Position numbers and translations under genes: made by a program. The notes beneath the pieces were generated by a model. It was not told where the DNA came from, did not search any database, and was given only the letters and a program-made list of their open reading frames with translations. 64,000 nucleotides of DNA, from assembly GCA_024663395.1 (NCBI GenBank), contig JANFAH010000025.1:124001-188000 (forward strand), in the 5' to 3' direction. Origin of the DNA: Pisolithus tinctorius. Its lineage: Eukaryota > Basidiomycota > Agaricomycetes > Boletales > Pisolithaceae. Below, in pieces: positions 45,189 to 57,736 of this stretch; the first letter of the stretch is position 1, and every line of letters starts with the position of its first letter.

Positions 45189-46371
45189 ATGTCCAGCTTC
45201 GTCAATATCGATGGCGATATCAACTTCTTCTACGAGGATAGTGGGACGGATGGCTTGGACCCCTCTGACTATACTACCATGGTATTGATTCATGGATTGG
45301 GATTTAACGGGGGTATGTCTCCAGCCTAGGTTCTTCGACTAATTTGGTTGATAGGCGCACATTAGCTGTATTCCGGAAGTTGTTTCCATTTGGGCCCAGT
45401 CACAACTACCGCATTGTCAGTCTTTACAGGCGAGGGTATGCTCCAAGTAGTCCCTGGACCGAAGAAGAGGTGGCACTCTTCTCGAGCTCCGATTTAGAGG
45501 ATGGAAAGAAGTTCATTCGCCTAGCTGGTCTCCAGATTACGAGGTTCTTGCTAGGGTTCGCTGCTTCGCAGAGCATCCCGAAATATGACAAGGAGAAAAA
45601 GACAGGTGGAATCGTGCTCAATGGGTGGTCCTTGGGGACGTTCTATTCACAAGCCGTACTGTCCGTTTTGGACAGTTTGACAACTGAGGAACTTGGCCAG
45701 CTGGAAACCTACCTCTGGGCTATCTTGTATTATGGTATGTCCGTTTCCTTTACAGTCGTCGACGTGAAATACAAACAATTTCATGCCCAGATCCGCCTAC
45801 GCCTCCTTTCGGAATGCCTCCACCGTCCCACGCACAAGCACAATCCGTCCAATGGTTCCACCTGGCTACGGTCTCTGAAAGATGGGAGGCTTTCAAGAAG
45901 TGGTGCACAAATTACTACGTCCACCCAAACCCCCACTCGCACGACCTCGCAGATTTAAACTTCAATGAACCAGACGAAGACAGTCCAGCTTCTCTGAGCG
46001 GCCTCCCGGAGGATGAACTTGAGCAGATGTCGTCTCTTGAGATGTTCGCTGCTCATGACCAATCACCCTTTACCATCAACCCTGAAGCTTTCAGATTCGC
46101 CACTCGACAGGCTCTGTTTAATGTTGGGATGGCAAGGTACCTACCCAAGGTAAAGATCAGGATCATATGTGGGACAAAAGGACTGGGCCTGTTCATATTT
46201 TTTGTAAACGAGATGGAGAGGGCCTTGAAAGATCCTTCAAGTGTGTTCGGGGAGGATGCAGAGAGGGCGAGGGAGTTCAAAGTTGTCCGTTTGGACAGAG
46301 GAAACCACTTCGTCTTTTGGGATGAACCAAACTGGGCCCTTGACCAGTTTATCGCCTGCTTAGAGGACTGA
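45189..46371 (+). CDS. Alpha/beta-hydrolase, subfamily B copy (intact, 357 aa)
   Basis: Exons 45189-45312, 45366-45734 and 45791-46371. Starts MSSFVNIDGDINFFYED; oxyanion loop LIHGLGFNGG; nucleophile elbow GWSLG with Ser130; C-terminal RGNHFVFWDEPNWALDQF with the likely catalytic His. Exon 3 is two codons longer than in the sister gene at 42474. At the position where the sister has CGPDGSG and the A gene CGTESSG, this one reads CGTKGLG, so an acidic residue is replaced by Lys. If that acid belongs to the triad the enzyme would be weakened; this is inference. The promoter contains the tandem 72-bp units. Introns of 53 and 56 nt end in TTAG and CCAG. Substrate unknown, cytosolic by lack of a signal. 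Confidence 0.85.
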
Positions 46372-46839
46372 CGCGTCTCAAGATGATAATGACATTGCCA
46401 TTGCTGCTTGGTAAAGTTCAGACGAAAAGATGGAGTTGCATTGCACAAGGGTGATAAACGCTAAAAGAACGTGGCGACAACGAGGCTCTGTTTATCCGTA
46501 TCTATCAGTCGCATGTATGGGACGCAGGCGCACACACCATCAACCATGACCGATTTCATCACAATCACTTATTCGCTAGACACATAAGGGACCTCGGCAC
46601 GTGTAGTGAGTGAACTGTTTTACTTGCCGGAACGAGTGAGACGGTGGAAAACCTTCTGCAAAACCAGAAAAAGGGATTATTTATTGAGTCAGTCAGTTAC
46701 GCAACCAGGGAAAATACAAAAACGAATGAATGAATAGAATTTTGCATGCAAAGGACCCTTAGCCCGGCCTAAGCTAAAAGCACACTTGTTGCCAGCAACA
46801 TACCCAGCAGACGACAAAACAGAAATGCAGAAGCAAGTA
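46372..46839. other. Intergenic between convergent genes
   Basis: About 470 bp between the last hydrolase gene and the 3' end of the kinase gene. No coding frame or structure of note was seen. Confidence 0.35.
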
Positions 46840-49190
46840 CTACATGGCTTTCGTGGCACGGCTCACCTTCGCAGCAAGGCTTACAGCTGCAAGCTTATCT
46901 GTCATGTCCTTACCTCCATCTCCGGGCTTCAACGCACTAGACGATGAGCCAGGCGATACGGACTCCTCCAAACCGGTAGGCACAGGGTCCTGAACGACTA
47001 CCTCTGCATTGTGATGGTGGATGACATCCATGTGTTCCAACACTTCCTTCTCCGATTCCTGCTTGAACTTGAAAAGGTCTTCGTTGAACTTCTGATGTTC
47101 GGGTGACATGTGGGCTGCCAGCGTCGACATGCGCCTCATGGCCATCATACTGAACACGGCTTTGCGGACTATAATAACCGGCGATGCATAAGTACCGGTG
47201 CCGAGATCAGAACAACACTAGGAATGGGGAACGCACATGTCCTTCTCGCGTTGAACGCTTTCCTGACTTGCGGCAACAAGTTTGCTGGCTGACCGTCCTT
47301 CTCAACGCAGTGTGGCACTTCGGCAGTGAGCCAAGGGTGCTGCAGTGCCTCCGCTGCTGTAGGACGTAAATCTGGGTCGACTGTGAGACAGCTGCTAACA
47401 AAGCTGCGCGCAGCGTCAGAAACGTTGTTCCAATATTCCTCTTGTATAATCGTTAGCCAATAACGAAAAACTGGTGATATGAGCACGATAGCGACACACC
47501 AGGCTCGAAGCGGTAGTCCCCTGCAATGATGGCTTCCATTTCCTGCTTCTGGGTGTCACGATCAAACGGCGTGTAGCCTATGAAACGCAATATTAAAGCA
47601 GGCATGGAAGGGTGCTCAACTGTCAGCCTTACCAGCAAGCAGGAAGTACGTTATGACTCCCATAGCCCAAACATCTACAGGCTTCCCGTGGCCAGCTGCA
47701 ATGTTTTAAGTCATGTAAAGTAATGCGCGACGGAGTTGGCTCACTCTTCTTGAAGATCTCCGGAGCCATGTACTATTGGACTAAAGTCAGCTGCTGCGCC
47801 GAAATATCGAATTGAATTAAGAGTACACCCGGTGTCCCACAAACTTCAGTAAGCATATTGAACTTAGAGTCGGGCATGACTCGGCTCAGACCAAAGTCCG
47901 CGATCATGATTTCTGAAGTGCGCTCGGGCTTGGAACGGAAAAGGAGGTTTTCAGGCTTGAGGTCACGATGCACGATGCCGCAATCATGGATGTACTTGAC
48001 AGCCTCCAATATCGTGCGGACGAGCTCCGCGGCATCGCTGCGGAAATACAAGAGTGAGTGCTGCGGAGAACACAGAAGAATCGGTGTGGTTACGCTTCCG
48101 TGTACTGGCCTCTGGCACATATGCTGTCAAAAAGTTCACCGCCTGTGCACAGGTCGAAGCATAGGTACAAATTATGAGCAGTCTACAGTCGGATGTAACG
48201 TGAAGTGCACGTGACTAATATGGCTAGACTCACCTCGAAGTAATCGTGCAATGTGACGATGTTTGGGTGACCGCTGGAGATTCGCTTGAGAACTGCGATT
48301 TCGTTGCGGACCTAAAATAAATAAATAAATGGGCGGTTAACACCGATAATCAGGGTTGAGCGCTCAGGGTTGATGCAGCGGAGAACACGACGAGCGCAGT
48401 CGCGAGTCCCGCAGTGCAGAGCCCATCGCAAAGTTTCGACTGAATGTCCCTCGTATCATCCACGTAAAGTCCATCGTCATTAATGCCCGATCGACGAGAG
48501 TTTTCTGGAAAGGGCGGCGAGATAAGGCTCACCATATGTTCGCGACCCTCCATGAGTTTCTTGTTGATAACTTTGCATGCATAATATTCTCCAGTCTTGA
48601 TGTGGATGGCCTCTTTCACAATAGCATACGTGCCGCTGCCAAGCGTGCGACCCGTCCGGTACTAGGTTTATCAAGGACAGTCAAACGAATGAACGAACCC
48701 CTAGTGACGCTGCACGAAACTGGACATACCTGGCAGGGTACTGTTACTGGCTGAGATGGCGACATGATGTTCTCAGTGTCCCCAAGACAAGCCTTGATTT
48801 TGATGTGGGAGTAGGAATGAAGCAGAGCAAAAGACACCCGAGTCAGTTGTCTGTTGCTTCGCGCCCAAACCTGAATCGGGAAAAACAACAGAGGCTTACA
48901 TCTGCGGCAATCTCCGGTCGGTCCTCCGGCTCAGTCAGTTCCGGTGACGCCGTCCGGTCGTCGGCGGGGGCGTCAATGTGGATGATCTGCGGCGTGACCG
49001 TTGTGGGACTTGGCGGGGACTGCACCGGCGTCGGGGGAGGCTGGGGCGACCGCTTGCCCATGCCGATGAAGTTGAGGCCCGTCGTCTGCAATCGCAGTAT
49101 CGTCGACAGTGTGGGCGAACGCTTGGCCTTGCGTTCTTCTCGGCTGTCTTGCTTGTGTTCCCTCGTCGGATGACTGGCGTTGGCTCCCAT
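46840..49190 (-). CDS. CaMK-type Ser/Thr protein kinase (CMK-like)
   Basis: Multi-exon minus-strand gene; early exons are 49190-48900, 48792-48730, 48661-48533, 48311-48234 and one starting at 48182. The kinase core shows the glycine loop LGSGTYAIVKEA, the lysine in YYACKVINKK, HDYFE, the catalytic loop GIVHRDLKPENLL, the DFGLSR magnesium loop, CGTPGYMAPEIF, DVWAMGVITYFLLAGYTPF, and RPTAAEALQHPWL. After the core, LLPQVRKAFNARRT then FRKAVFSMMAMRRMS forms a basic amphipathic helix typical of an autoinhibitory/calmodulin-binding segment. Together this is a calcium/calmodulin-dependent kinase of roughly 450-470 aa. The N-terminus MGANAS fits a myristoylation signal (Gly2, Ser6). The 221-nt gap between exons 48533 and 48311 is long for this genome and could hide a further small exon. 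Exon ends beyond 48182 were not all fixed. Confidence 0.85.
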
Positions 49191-50766
49191 GGCCAGGGTC
49201 AGGGTCAGGTAGTAAGATTCAAGGCGTTTGCCAAAGACTGGACGGTAGCCTTTCGGTCTTCTCGAGATCCTTGTTACTTATATAACATGCAGCGTGTCTC
49301 CGAGCTCCACCGCCGTCCTGAATGATCACAAGCCACGATGTTTTCGACGCCTCGTTTCTCCTGCGTGCAGGCGATGCCTATGTACTTTATCGTGACCCAT
49401 TGCGGTGCCTTCTTCCGTTTCGCTCCAGCTCAAATTTAACACGTGCATCCTGTAGACAACGTGTCTTTCCTTGCTACGTACTAACCACACCCGAATCATT
49501 TCGGATCCATGTACAACACCCCCAGCCCAAAGGCCACTTTCCCGCGAATCCAGGCAGTAATAGAGGTGCGCCCACCTGCACCGCCCCTATGGGTTCCTTC
49601 TGTTGTATGTTGAATGCATGAACCCACACGACATCAAACGCGATCATATGAGACAATTCGTCTTGGAAAGGCCACAGAGTGGGTAGGTTCCGGAGCTAAA
49701 GGCAAGAAATCCATTACCAGGTAATCGACTTGCTGTACAGGCTACTACCCTTTTCTCCCTCTTTTCCTCGTCTCGTGATAGGTGCATCTTCCTTATGATG
49801 TCTCGTGTGTCGGCAATCTCCCACCATATGACAAGCCCTTATTGGATATCAGCCACTGCTGGGTGGTTGTGGATATAGGGCATTGGCCTGATTAACCAGG
49901 TGTCCGGGAACGTGCAAGTACATAGGGGTGATATCTACGAAATCAGCGTTCATCAGGGTAAGTCACTTCCCCATCAGTAGTTGATTCTCATTGCCATCGG
50001 AGGGCGTATCCACGATTCTATCCTAGGAGTTATCCAGTGTCTCCATGGTTAATGAGTGTCCCCCCTTGTTATCTGAGAGGACCTTCTAATAGAACATCAT
50101 CAATTCGATGAATTCTCGGGCAGTGGTTGCATTCTTCTGTTTCTTAGAAAGCGAGGCTGTAGTTGTGAAAGGCGGACACTGGAGTTGCACAGCATCCGGT
50201 GTTTGCTATATATACGGTACGATAAAGTGATCCGATATCTCCACGTGGTTCTGTAGTTCTTTGGCAGCCTAAGTTAGCTCGATCATGTGGATGTCCTTTC
50301 CGCAGGGTTCCAGCCTGTGGCTGCAAAATGCACGTAAGTCGACCTTAAGATCAAGTTTTGGAAGAAGGCTGCTGCCCCCCACATATGAGATTCATGGTTC
50401 GTTCGCCGTCGGATCCCGTCCGTGGGTTCGTTGGTAGCCTCAATTTTTGAGGTGACCTGACCTCCGTTGACCATCACTCTTCACTAGCCCTCATAGCGCA
50501 AGTGGTTTTGTCTGCACTCTGCAGCTGTCAGCTGGCATTTGTGATCTCACGTCTATATGGCGATACTGTAGCGGAAGACAGACTAAAATTTGGGCTTCAC
50601 GTAACCTCGCGTACAGAAGAGAAAACCAAGCGGGGAACATGTTTTATCCTCTGTGCTGGACGTCGACGACGCCAGCGGCGACGAGCAGCACCGTTCACAC
50701 ACACACACTCCTCCATTCAAGTTAGTATATTGCATCCTATAATCTTCGTTCGTCGCAAAAAGTGCA
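49191..50766. other. Long intergenic stretch, no gene recognised
   Basis: About 1.6 kb between divergent genes, so it holds both promoters. The short frames (49322-49621, 50144-50326, 50283-50477, 50502-50777) have no splice support or motifs. A short CA-type repeat (ACACACACACAC) lies near 50698-50709, shortly before the plus-strand gene. Confidence 0.4.
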
Positions 50767-53700
50767 ATGATCATTAACCTCGTCCTACCCTGCTCCCAAC
50801 GCAACATCACATACGACATTAACTTTCCCTGCACTCTTCCGTTTCCTGATTTGCCCTGTCCTGCTGCCTGGTCAGCACAATCAAGTCTTTTGACCTCGGT
50901 TTTCCGACTGGAGAATGCGTCGAATATCCATGTCTTCGACAAGGCAGTAGGTCTTGCTGCCCGTATCCGCGAGGTCGAATTAGACATCCCCCGAAAGGAG
51001 ATCCAGGTGACCTTCATAGATGGTCGGAGTGCAGAGTTTGCTATGAATCCGGACTGTGCCCGGATGCTGGAAAGTGTAGCAGACGACGTTAGAGCCTTCA
51101 ACGACGTAGAGGGCCAGCGTAGCAGTCTGGAGAGCAGCGCTTGCGCTAGTACGACAAGCAGCACAGACGATCTTCACTCTCTGAATAAAGGTAGTTCTCC
51201 AAGGCTTCACAAATCGGTGAAGCACAAGCGACAGCGTTCTTTGCTGTTCTCACTGATTTCGTAAGTGATAACACTTTGTTGCATTGACGTAGTCTGATCT
51301 GGCCTCAACAGCTCCCTCGTTCCGAGGACACTTTCATTATCGCCACGGTCCTCATCTCCAAGCGGCGCTGTGGCCGATCCACCTCAGGCTTCGCTCCCAC
51401 CCTCCCTTGCAACCCCATCTGGCATGGATTCCTTCTCTCATCAAGAAGTCTTTTCCCCTCGGACTCGGAATCCAATAAGTTTTCTTCGTACTCGTGCTCG
51501 TGCGACCCTCGTTGATGCTTGCCGTCGCCACGTTCTGCCCGCTCTTACACTCTCTGTGCACGTACCTCCAGGGGGCTATATAGAGTGGGTTTTACATGGC
51601 CTCGTGGCCAACACTCATGCCGAAGTGCATGAAGCTCAGAATGGCAGTCCTCATGTGTATGCACGGAAAGCTAAACACGGAAGGAGCCGAAGCGAGGGTA
51701 GAAATGCGCTCGACCTTGGAGAAAGGGCTGATGCAGAAAGACTATCGTGTTCTCCGTCAATGTTCTCGAGTCAAACAAATTCAGAAGAGGGCGAGGATCG
51801 AGTTGTTTACCCTCGACGTGACCATGGTATATAAACACCGGCTTCTTTCGTGTCCTGTACTCACCCGACCATTTTAGCGAATGAGTGGGGCGTTCGTGTA
51901 CCCTCTCATTCACCCGACGGGCTGGACTCGTACATCTTCGAACTAAGTTGCGCCCACGAGAGCCTTACGGAGGAAAGTTTCGGTTACTGTGATGACCCCT
52001 ATGAGGATGCCTGGGATGATAACGATAGGTTCACATTCGACGTCGACAGGCCTGACTCCCCAAGTATGCTGCACGGTAATGGCTCATCAGCCGTTCTCTC
52101 CGGGGCCCATGTGCACTTCGCGGACGGGTTTTGGAATGGTTATCGTGAAGAGACTACCGGATTTGGAGGCCTGGCATTCACTGGTCCAGTCGTGCCCTCG
52201 GATGTGAATGAGGACGATGATTCCGATGAAAGCCAGCCCTCACCTCGCACGCCGGAGGATGGTGAGGAATTGCCATTATCGGTTCCTCCCCCTGCACGAC
52301 CGACAATCGAAACGCAGCAACTGATTCCAGTCACAAAGGCCGTCTCGTCCCGACCTCGTTCTCGCGGATCCCCTCCCCCGGAGCCTGTTGTGCCGAAGGC
52401 GCAGGATGTCTCCGCGAAGCCTCAGTCCCGGATCCATTTTTCTAAACCTTCTGCTACAAATAATCGACGCTCTATAGCTGCCTGGTCGCCCAAGGCGCGG
52501 CCCAGAACTCAGGGACTATCCACAGATGAATTCATTGCAATGCGCCTTGAATACTTGCGTCGTGTGTATGACGCTCTGAACCTTGTCCATGTACGTTCAC
52601 AGGAAGAGGGATGGCGCATCGTCCGCGCAAGTATATTTGGCGGGCCAACGAGCTGGACCGAGGGAGATGCCGATCGTGCTCTGGAAATGAAAGCAAAGAG
52701 GAGAGCATGGAGTTCGGGACTCAAGATTGCTGCACCGTACATATGGGCCACGTATCGCTCGTCGCCGACCCTTGCACCAGATCCGAGATCGGAATGTTTC
52801 TCTGAGAAGAGAGTATGGGATGGGAAGCTCCAGCATTCCCCCCCTCCCAGATCGACCCGCAATGAATACGGCGGAAACACTTTGCCCCTTCGTCCTCCCG
52901 GTCTCCCCGCACTCCCTCCAAAGATACGTGGCCCGATCGTACCCACGGGTCTCTCGTTGGGAAAGCCGCTTCGCAGTTCCCCACTGGCACGATATGTTTG
53001 GACTGCACGGGACCTTGAGCTTAGACAGGGCAGGTACGGCGAATTGAGTCTGAGGCGCATCCCCGAGAGCCTGGTGTTGGACAAACTCGTGGGACCAGGC
53101 ATGTCATGTGTTTCTTTCCCGGAGAGTCCGACGAGAACAATCCCTGAGAGCCCAACACGGCTGTTCCCCGTATGTGAGGACAGTGAAGAGGAGGGCGAAG
53201 TCACGCTAGGGTCTTCCGTCGATCCCACAACTCAAGAGGAAATACATTCTGACGAGAAAGCTGGCCTGATATCGGAGGATTGTGTCACTGTTACTGCCGT
53301 GGAGTCTCCTGTGGAAGGCATGATTGCCTCCGTCAACAGTGAGGATGATCCATTCCATTTCTCGCCTATGCGCCCGCGAACGCGCACGACGAGCATGTAT
53401 TCACCTTCCACTTCTGCGTCTCTGGTACTCCGCCCACTCACGCCACCACCGTCTTATCAGGCCGCAGTCAGTGGTGATGACACTGTCCATGGGAGTCAGA
53501 CTGTCGAAGATGGTCAGGATGTGAAGTTCGATGCATCCTCCATCCTACTTCGCCCCATCTCAAGCTTGTCCACCTCTTCGGCTCCATCAACGCCCCTGAG
53601 CTCAGCAACACAACACGTCCGCCGGCCTCCGCTCACTTCTAACCCGCCGTATGTACCCCAGAGCCGTTCCCAGTCAGCACCCCGGCAATATTCGGGGATG

Positions 53701-54234
53701 CGTCGGCGCTCGATATCGCTTCCTGCTGCACTCAGCTTATCCTTCTTAGCGCCCCTCATGCATTCGCCATCAAACATAGAGAAACAGACCAGGGCACCTT
53801 CCCCTGGCGGCTGTATTGATAATGAAAAGTGCAACCGTGACTACGAAGACCTATCTCAGGCGTACATTTCCCCTCCTCCTTTGCTCTCTGGCCCCATCAT
53901 CGTGAGCGCGGTCCCGGCGCCGCACGAGCAAGAACGGTACCCAAGGTATGCGCATGTTGCGCAGGTCGTGCATGCAACTACTCCGACGGTACGTAGAGTT
54001 GGGATGCCTACGATCAATGCGGGTATGGGTAGGGCCGGACGGATGGACAAGAGATCTGTGAGTGAGCCAGAGTCGTTGTACTCAGCGATGGATGTCAATG
54101 CCTACGGAAAAGGTGGGATGAAAGGCGGTGTCCCAGGCAACCTCGACGGAAGTGTAGAGGACGCCGTAGAGGTCGGAGGTTGCGAGCTCGCCCTCGGGCT
54201 TGGGCGTGCAGAGGAAGGGAGAGTAGTGTGGTAA
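50767..54234 (+). CDS. Unrecognised large protein, about 1103 aa, mostly disordered
   Basis: Model 50767-51260, 51312-51588, 51635-51826 and 51886-54234, phases consistent; the last exon alone is 783 codons. Starts MIINLVLPCSQRNITYDINF, an ordered N-terminal part of about 130 aa, followed by Ser-rich sequence. A helical region (EARVEMRSTLEKGLMQKDYR) is followed by a further block around LEYLRRVYDALNLVHVRSQE. The remainder is Pro/Ser-rich (PRTPEDGEELPLSVPPPARP), with acidic stretches (SEEEGEVTLG) and basic Ser-rich motifs (MRRRSISLPAALS) that look like kinase sites. I know no domain for it. The 46-nt second intron and the GAG-type acceptor at 51885 are the weakest choices. Large antisense frames (52509-53228) are shadows. 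Likely a cytoplasmic or nuclear scaffold; function unknown. Confidence 0.6.
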
Positions 54235-55109
54235 CACCTGGCCTTCCTCTCCACCCCCTACCTTTAGTACTTGTCATATTTGCGTTAATCAACATCCTAT
54301 TCGTCTTTCATTCCGGTATGTTCTCTTATTGGTCTTGGGGCTATTTCCTTGATTAATCTTATCGTAGCATGTACACACTCGCATTTACCAACATACATAT
54401 ACCATGGTGCATAACCGTCCGTACTACTTATCAACACTGCTACCTAATGCAACAATGCATCTGCACAATTTCTATACTATGAGCTTGCTGAGTCTAGCAG
54501 GACGTTAGATGATTGCGCATCCACATTATTACGATGGACTACTGTGGCCTTGAAGCTTGCGGTATCATATACACAGCGCACAGGGTGTCCCGTACTCCTG
54601 TGAATAAAGGGCACGTGCGCGCCGTTCTCCGGTACGCCATACTACCCCACACTTATGTTTTCGGCCATTTATCATACCAGGGTAAATGTGGATTTGGCTG
54701 CGAAGGGGGCAGCCTTCACAGCTGCACACAAATATTCACAGCGCGCAATAACCGGAGGTCATGGTGCGCCACCGTGATCCGGTATCTGGTATGGAATTAG
54801 AAGGGTACAGATGAGGGTCTAGTTACCAGACAAAATCAACTATCGGACAAAACCGCGTCCGGAATGTCTGATACGGTCCCCATGGAAAGCGCGGCTCGCC
54901 TAAACTTGAGTTTGGGTCGATTGATCAGGCGGGGGGTATTGTCTGGTGGCACGTCCGCTTGGCTACGTGTTTAATGTACTTACGTAAGACGTGAGCAACC
55001 GGTAAATAGGTTTTCGAGTCTGCGGACACTTTCCGTCAGCTGTCTTGGACTCTACGAAAAAGCTGCACGGGGTATACCTGGGTCTACGCAAGGAGCGAGA
55101 GCACGAAAG
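54235..55109. other. Intergenic, no gene recognised
   Basis: 3' flank of the large gene and promoter of LCB1. A 95-codon frame at 54513-54800 has no supporting splice or motif. Nothing else seen. Confidence 0.35.
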
Positions 55110-57331
55110 ATGTCTTCCGTCCCTGTTCCATCGATTGCACTAACCACACCAAACATGTCGGCCGGCAACGCGACCTTGGAGCCTTTGCTAACCTGGCTCA
55201 CACTCATACTTGCTCAACTTGAACGCACGTTCTACAAGGTCCCCGGCTCAGCGGTCATCGCCCGCTACGTCCGTTCCTCTCACCAGAATGATCCAGGTCG
55301 GACTGTGTTAGAGCTGATTTTGATTGTATTTGCGGTGAGAACCTTGATGCAGTCAAGGAGCAGAGACAAGAGCGAGGGAAAGTTGATCAAATTTAGCGAG
55401 AAGGTGCGTTAACCCTTGACGAGCATAATTCACTTCTAGTTTATTTCCTTTGTTTCCATGGGTGTCAAGTCCGCTGACCCATAGCCCAGGAAATTGACGA
55501 ACTTATCGACGAGTGGACTCCAGAGCCTCTTAGCGCCCCTCTTACAGAATGGGAACAACGCGATCTTGCGTCTGTGCCTGTGATCGCAGGCCCTAATGGT
55601 CCTAAACCGAAAATCTTGTCTACAGGCAAGACTGTCATCAATCTGGCCAGTTACAATTTTGCTGGCCTTGCTGGGAACGAACATATCAAGGAACGAGCCA
55701 TCGAGACGCTGAGAAAATACGGGTTAGGAAGCTGTGGACCTCCTGGATTCTACGGGACAGTCGGTAGGTTTCAGGTTCTGTGCTTCATTCTGTACTCGTG
55801 TGTTGGTCTACGGTGTAACCAAGCGCCAAGCAACCTAGGGACATAATGCAGTGTTCTTTGCATTTGACAAGGTGTTGGCGATTGTCACTCACCTTTTTCG
55901 CACAGATGTTCATCTGGAACTAGAGCGAGACATCGCAGACTTCCTCGGCACAGAGTCTGCTATTCTCTACTCGCAAGGCTTCGTTACCATTTCTTCCGTC
56001 ATTCCTGCCTTCTGTAAACGCGGGGACATCATTGTTGCAGATCGTGCGGTCAACTTCGCGATTCAGAAAGGTATACAGATATCCCGTTCCACTGTGCGGT
56101 GGTACGACCATAACGATTTGAAGAGTTTGGAGGACGTGTTGATTAGCGTAGAGAAGGACAGGAGAAAGAGAGGCACGCCTATTACCAGGCGATTTATAAT
56201 TACTGAGGGGATTTTCGAGAGGGATGGGGAGATTGTAGACTTGCCTAAGTTGGTAGGTGGTTTTTTCCCCAACGGTTTTATCTCCACTGTATGGCTTGCG
56301 TCTGTAATTCGGTGCTGACAAGTGTGTACATGACAGATTGAATTGAAGCACAAGTACAAGTATCGGCTTATTCTCGATGAAAGCATCTCCTTTGGTTCAG
56401 TCGGTAGGACTGGAAGAGGCCTTACGGAGTTATATAATGTTCCCGTAAGTCTCCTTTCTTTAGTTCTAGATGGACCCATAGTATTCGCACTCAGAGTCTT
56501 CGACCTCCTTTCTCACTTTGTTTTCCCACCTCTTTGACTTCTGATTCCGATTGTTTTTCTTCCGTCCTTGTGCATCACGTCATGTCGTTTACTCATCCCA
56601 TCCGCACTTCATACTCCCTAGGCTTCCCAAGTCGACATGCTAGTTGGCTCTGTTGCCAATGGTCTATGCTCTGCTGGTGGATTTTGTGCTGGCTCCACTA
56701 TCGTAACTGAACATCAGGTGAGGTTGTCCCTCCTTCCGTCTTGTTTGGCTCGATGCTGAATGATTTTGGTACGGCACTTCTTTAATGTCTCACCCTCCCT
56801 CCACTACAGCGCATCAACGGTACCTCATTCGTGTTTTCAGCTTCGATGCCCCCACTCCTGGCAGTTGCAGGATCCGAGGGAATTTCGTTTTTACGGAACA
56901 CGCCATCGGCGCTGACATCGTTACAAGAGAACGTGAGGGCTGTCAGGGCTGTGCTTGAGAAGACTGAGGGCATTGCCGTGGTAGGACACCGGGCGAGTCC
57001 AATCGTACATTTCCACCTGAAGATACCTTGTATTGCCAATGGATCGGCGAACGGAATAGCAACGAACCCGACGACGGTCATGCCTCCACCAACTGGACCC
57101 TCTTTCGACTATGAGGCTGAGGAGAAAATCTTGCAGGATATTGTCGACGATGCTCTTGCGAATGGCGTATTTATCACGCGTGCGAAGAGGTTAAGGGGCC
57201 AGGAAATGGTGGAGACAAGACCGACTGTGAGGATAGTCGTCACCGCTGCGCTGACGAAGAAGGAGATAGAGAAGGCTGCGGGAGTCGTGAAAGGGAGCGT
57301 GGCCAAGGTACTTGGGAAGAGGAAGGCGTGA
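55110..57331 (+). CDS. LCB1: Serine palmitoyltransferase subunit 1 (LCB1)
   Basis: Six exons: 55110-55403, 55490-55763, 55906-56252, 56337-56444, 56622-56717 and 56810-57331; total 546 aa, close to yeast Lcb1 (558). A membrane segment lies near residues 69-83 ([16 protein letters not shown]). The alpha-oxoamine synthase fold shows [85 protein letters not shown] and [17 protein letters not shown]. The last motif lies where the partner subunit Lcb2 has its PLP-binding lysine; there is none here, as expected for the non-catalytic Lcb1. With Lcb2 it condenses serine and palmitoyl-CoA at the endoplasmic reticulum, the first step of sphingolipid synthesis. The 142-nt second intron is the longest in the gene. 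Identity is secure. Confidence 0.93.
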
Positions 57332-57736
57332 GAGTCGCTCCCTGTCAAGATCAGTGGGCAGGAGAGGGTAGTCATATACCTTTTAAGTATCTATAGATTG
57401 TAAATGATACCTCACCGAAACTTATTTCTTGGGAGGATGTAGTATATTTACTGCGTTAGAGGCAAATTAGGGGGTAGTTACAATAATAGGATTTCTATGC
57501 TTTGCTACTTCAGTTGCACCCCAATCCGGTGGAATTTCAACTTTCCGGGGACCGTAGAGCAACAAAAGAAGTAGTAAGTCAGTTCGGACACGAAGCCAGT
57601 CGTACGTTTAGCGTTTACCTTTCACTTCAGGGATCTGCAAGGCAGTGTACTGATAACCCCCGTCGTTGGCAGAAGTAGACCGTGTCAGGCTGAATCTAAC
57701 TCTTCGATCGTGACTACTTGCACTCGGAACGGGAGA
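57332..57736. other. Intergenic, 3' flank of LCB1 and promoter of SFM1
   Basis: About 400 bp, AT-rich in the first half, without a coding frame. The next start codon is at 57737. Confidence 0.35.

Noticed and set aside
52509..53228. 239-codon minus-strand frame
   Set aside because: Antisense shadow within the 783-codon last exon of the large plus-strand gene.
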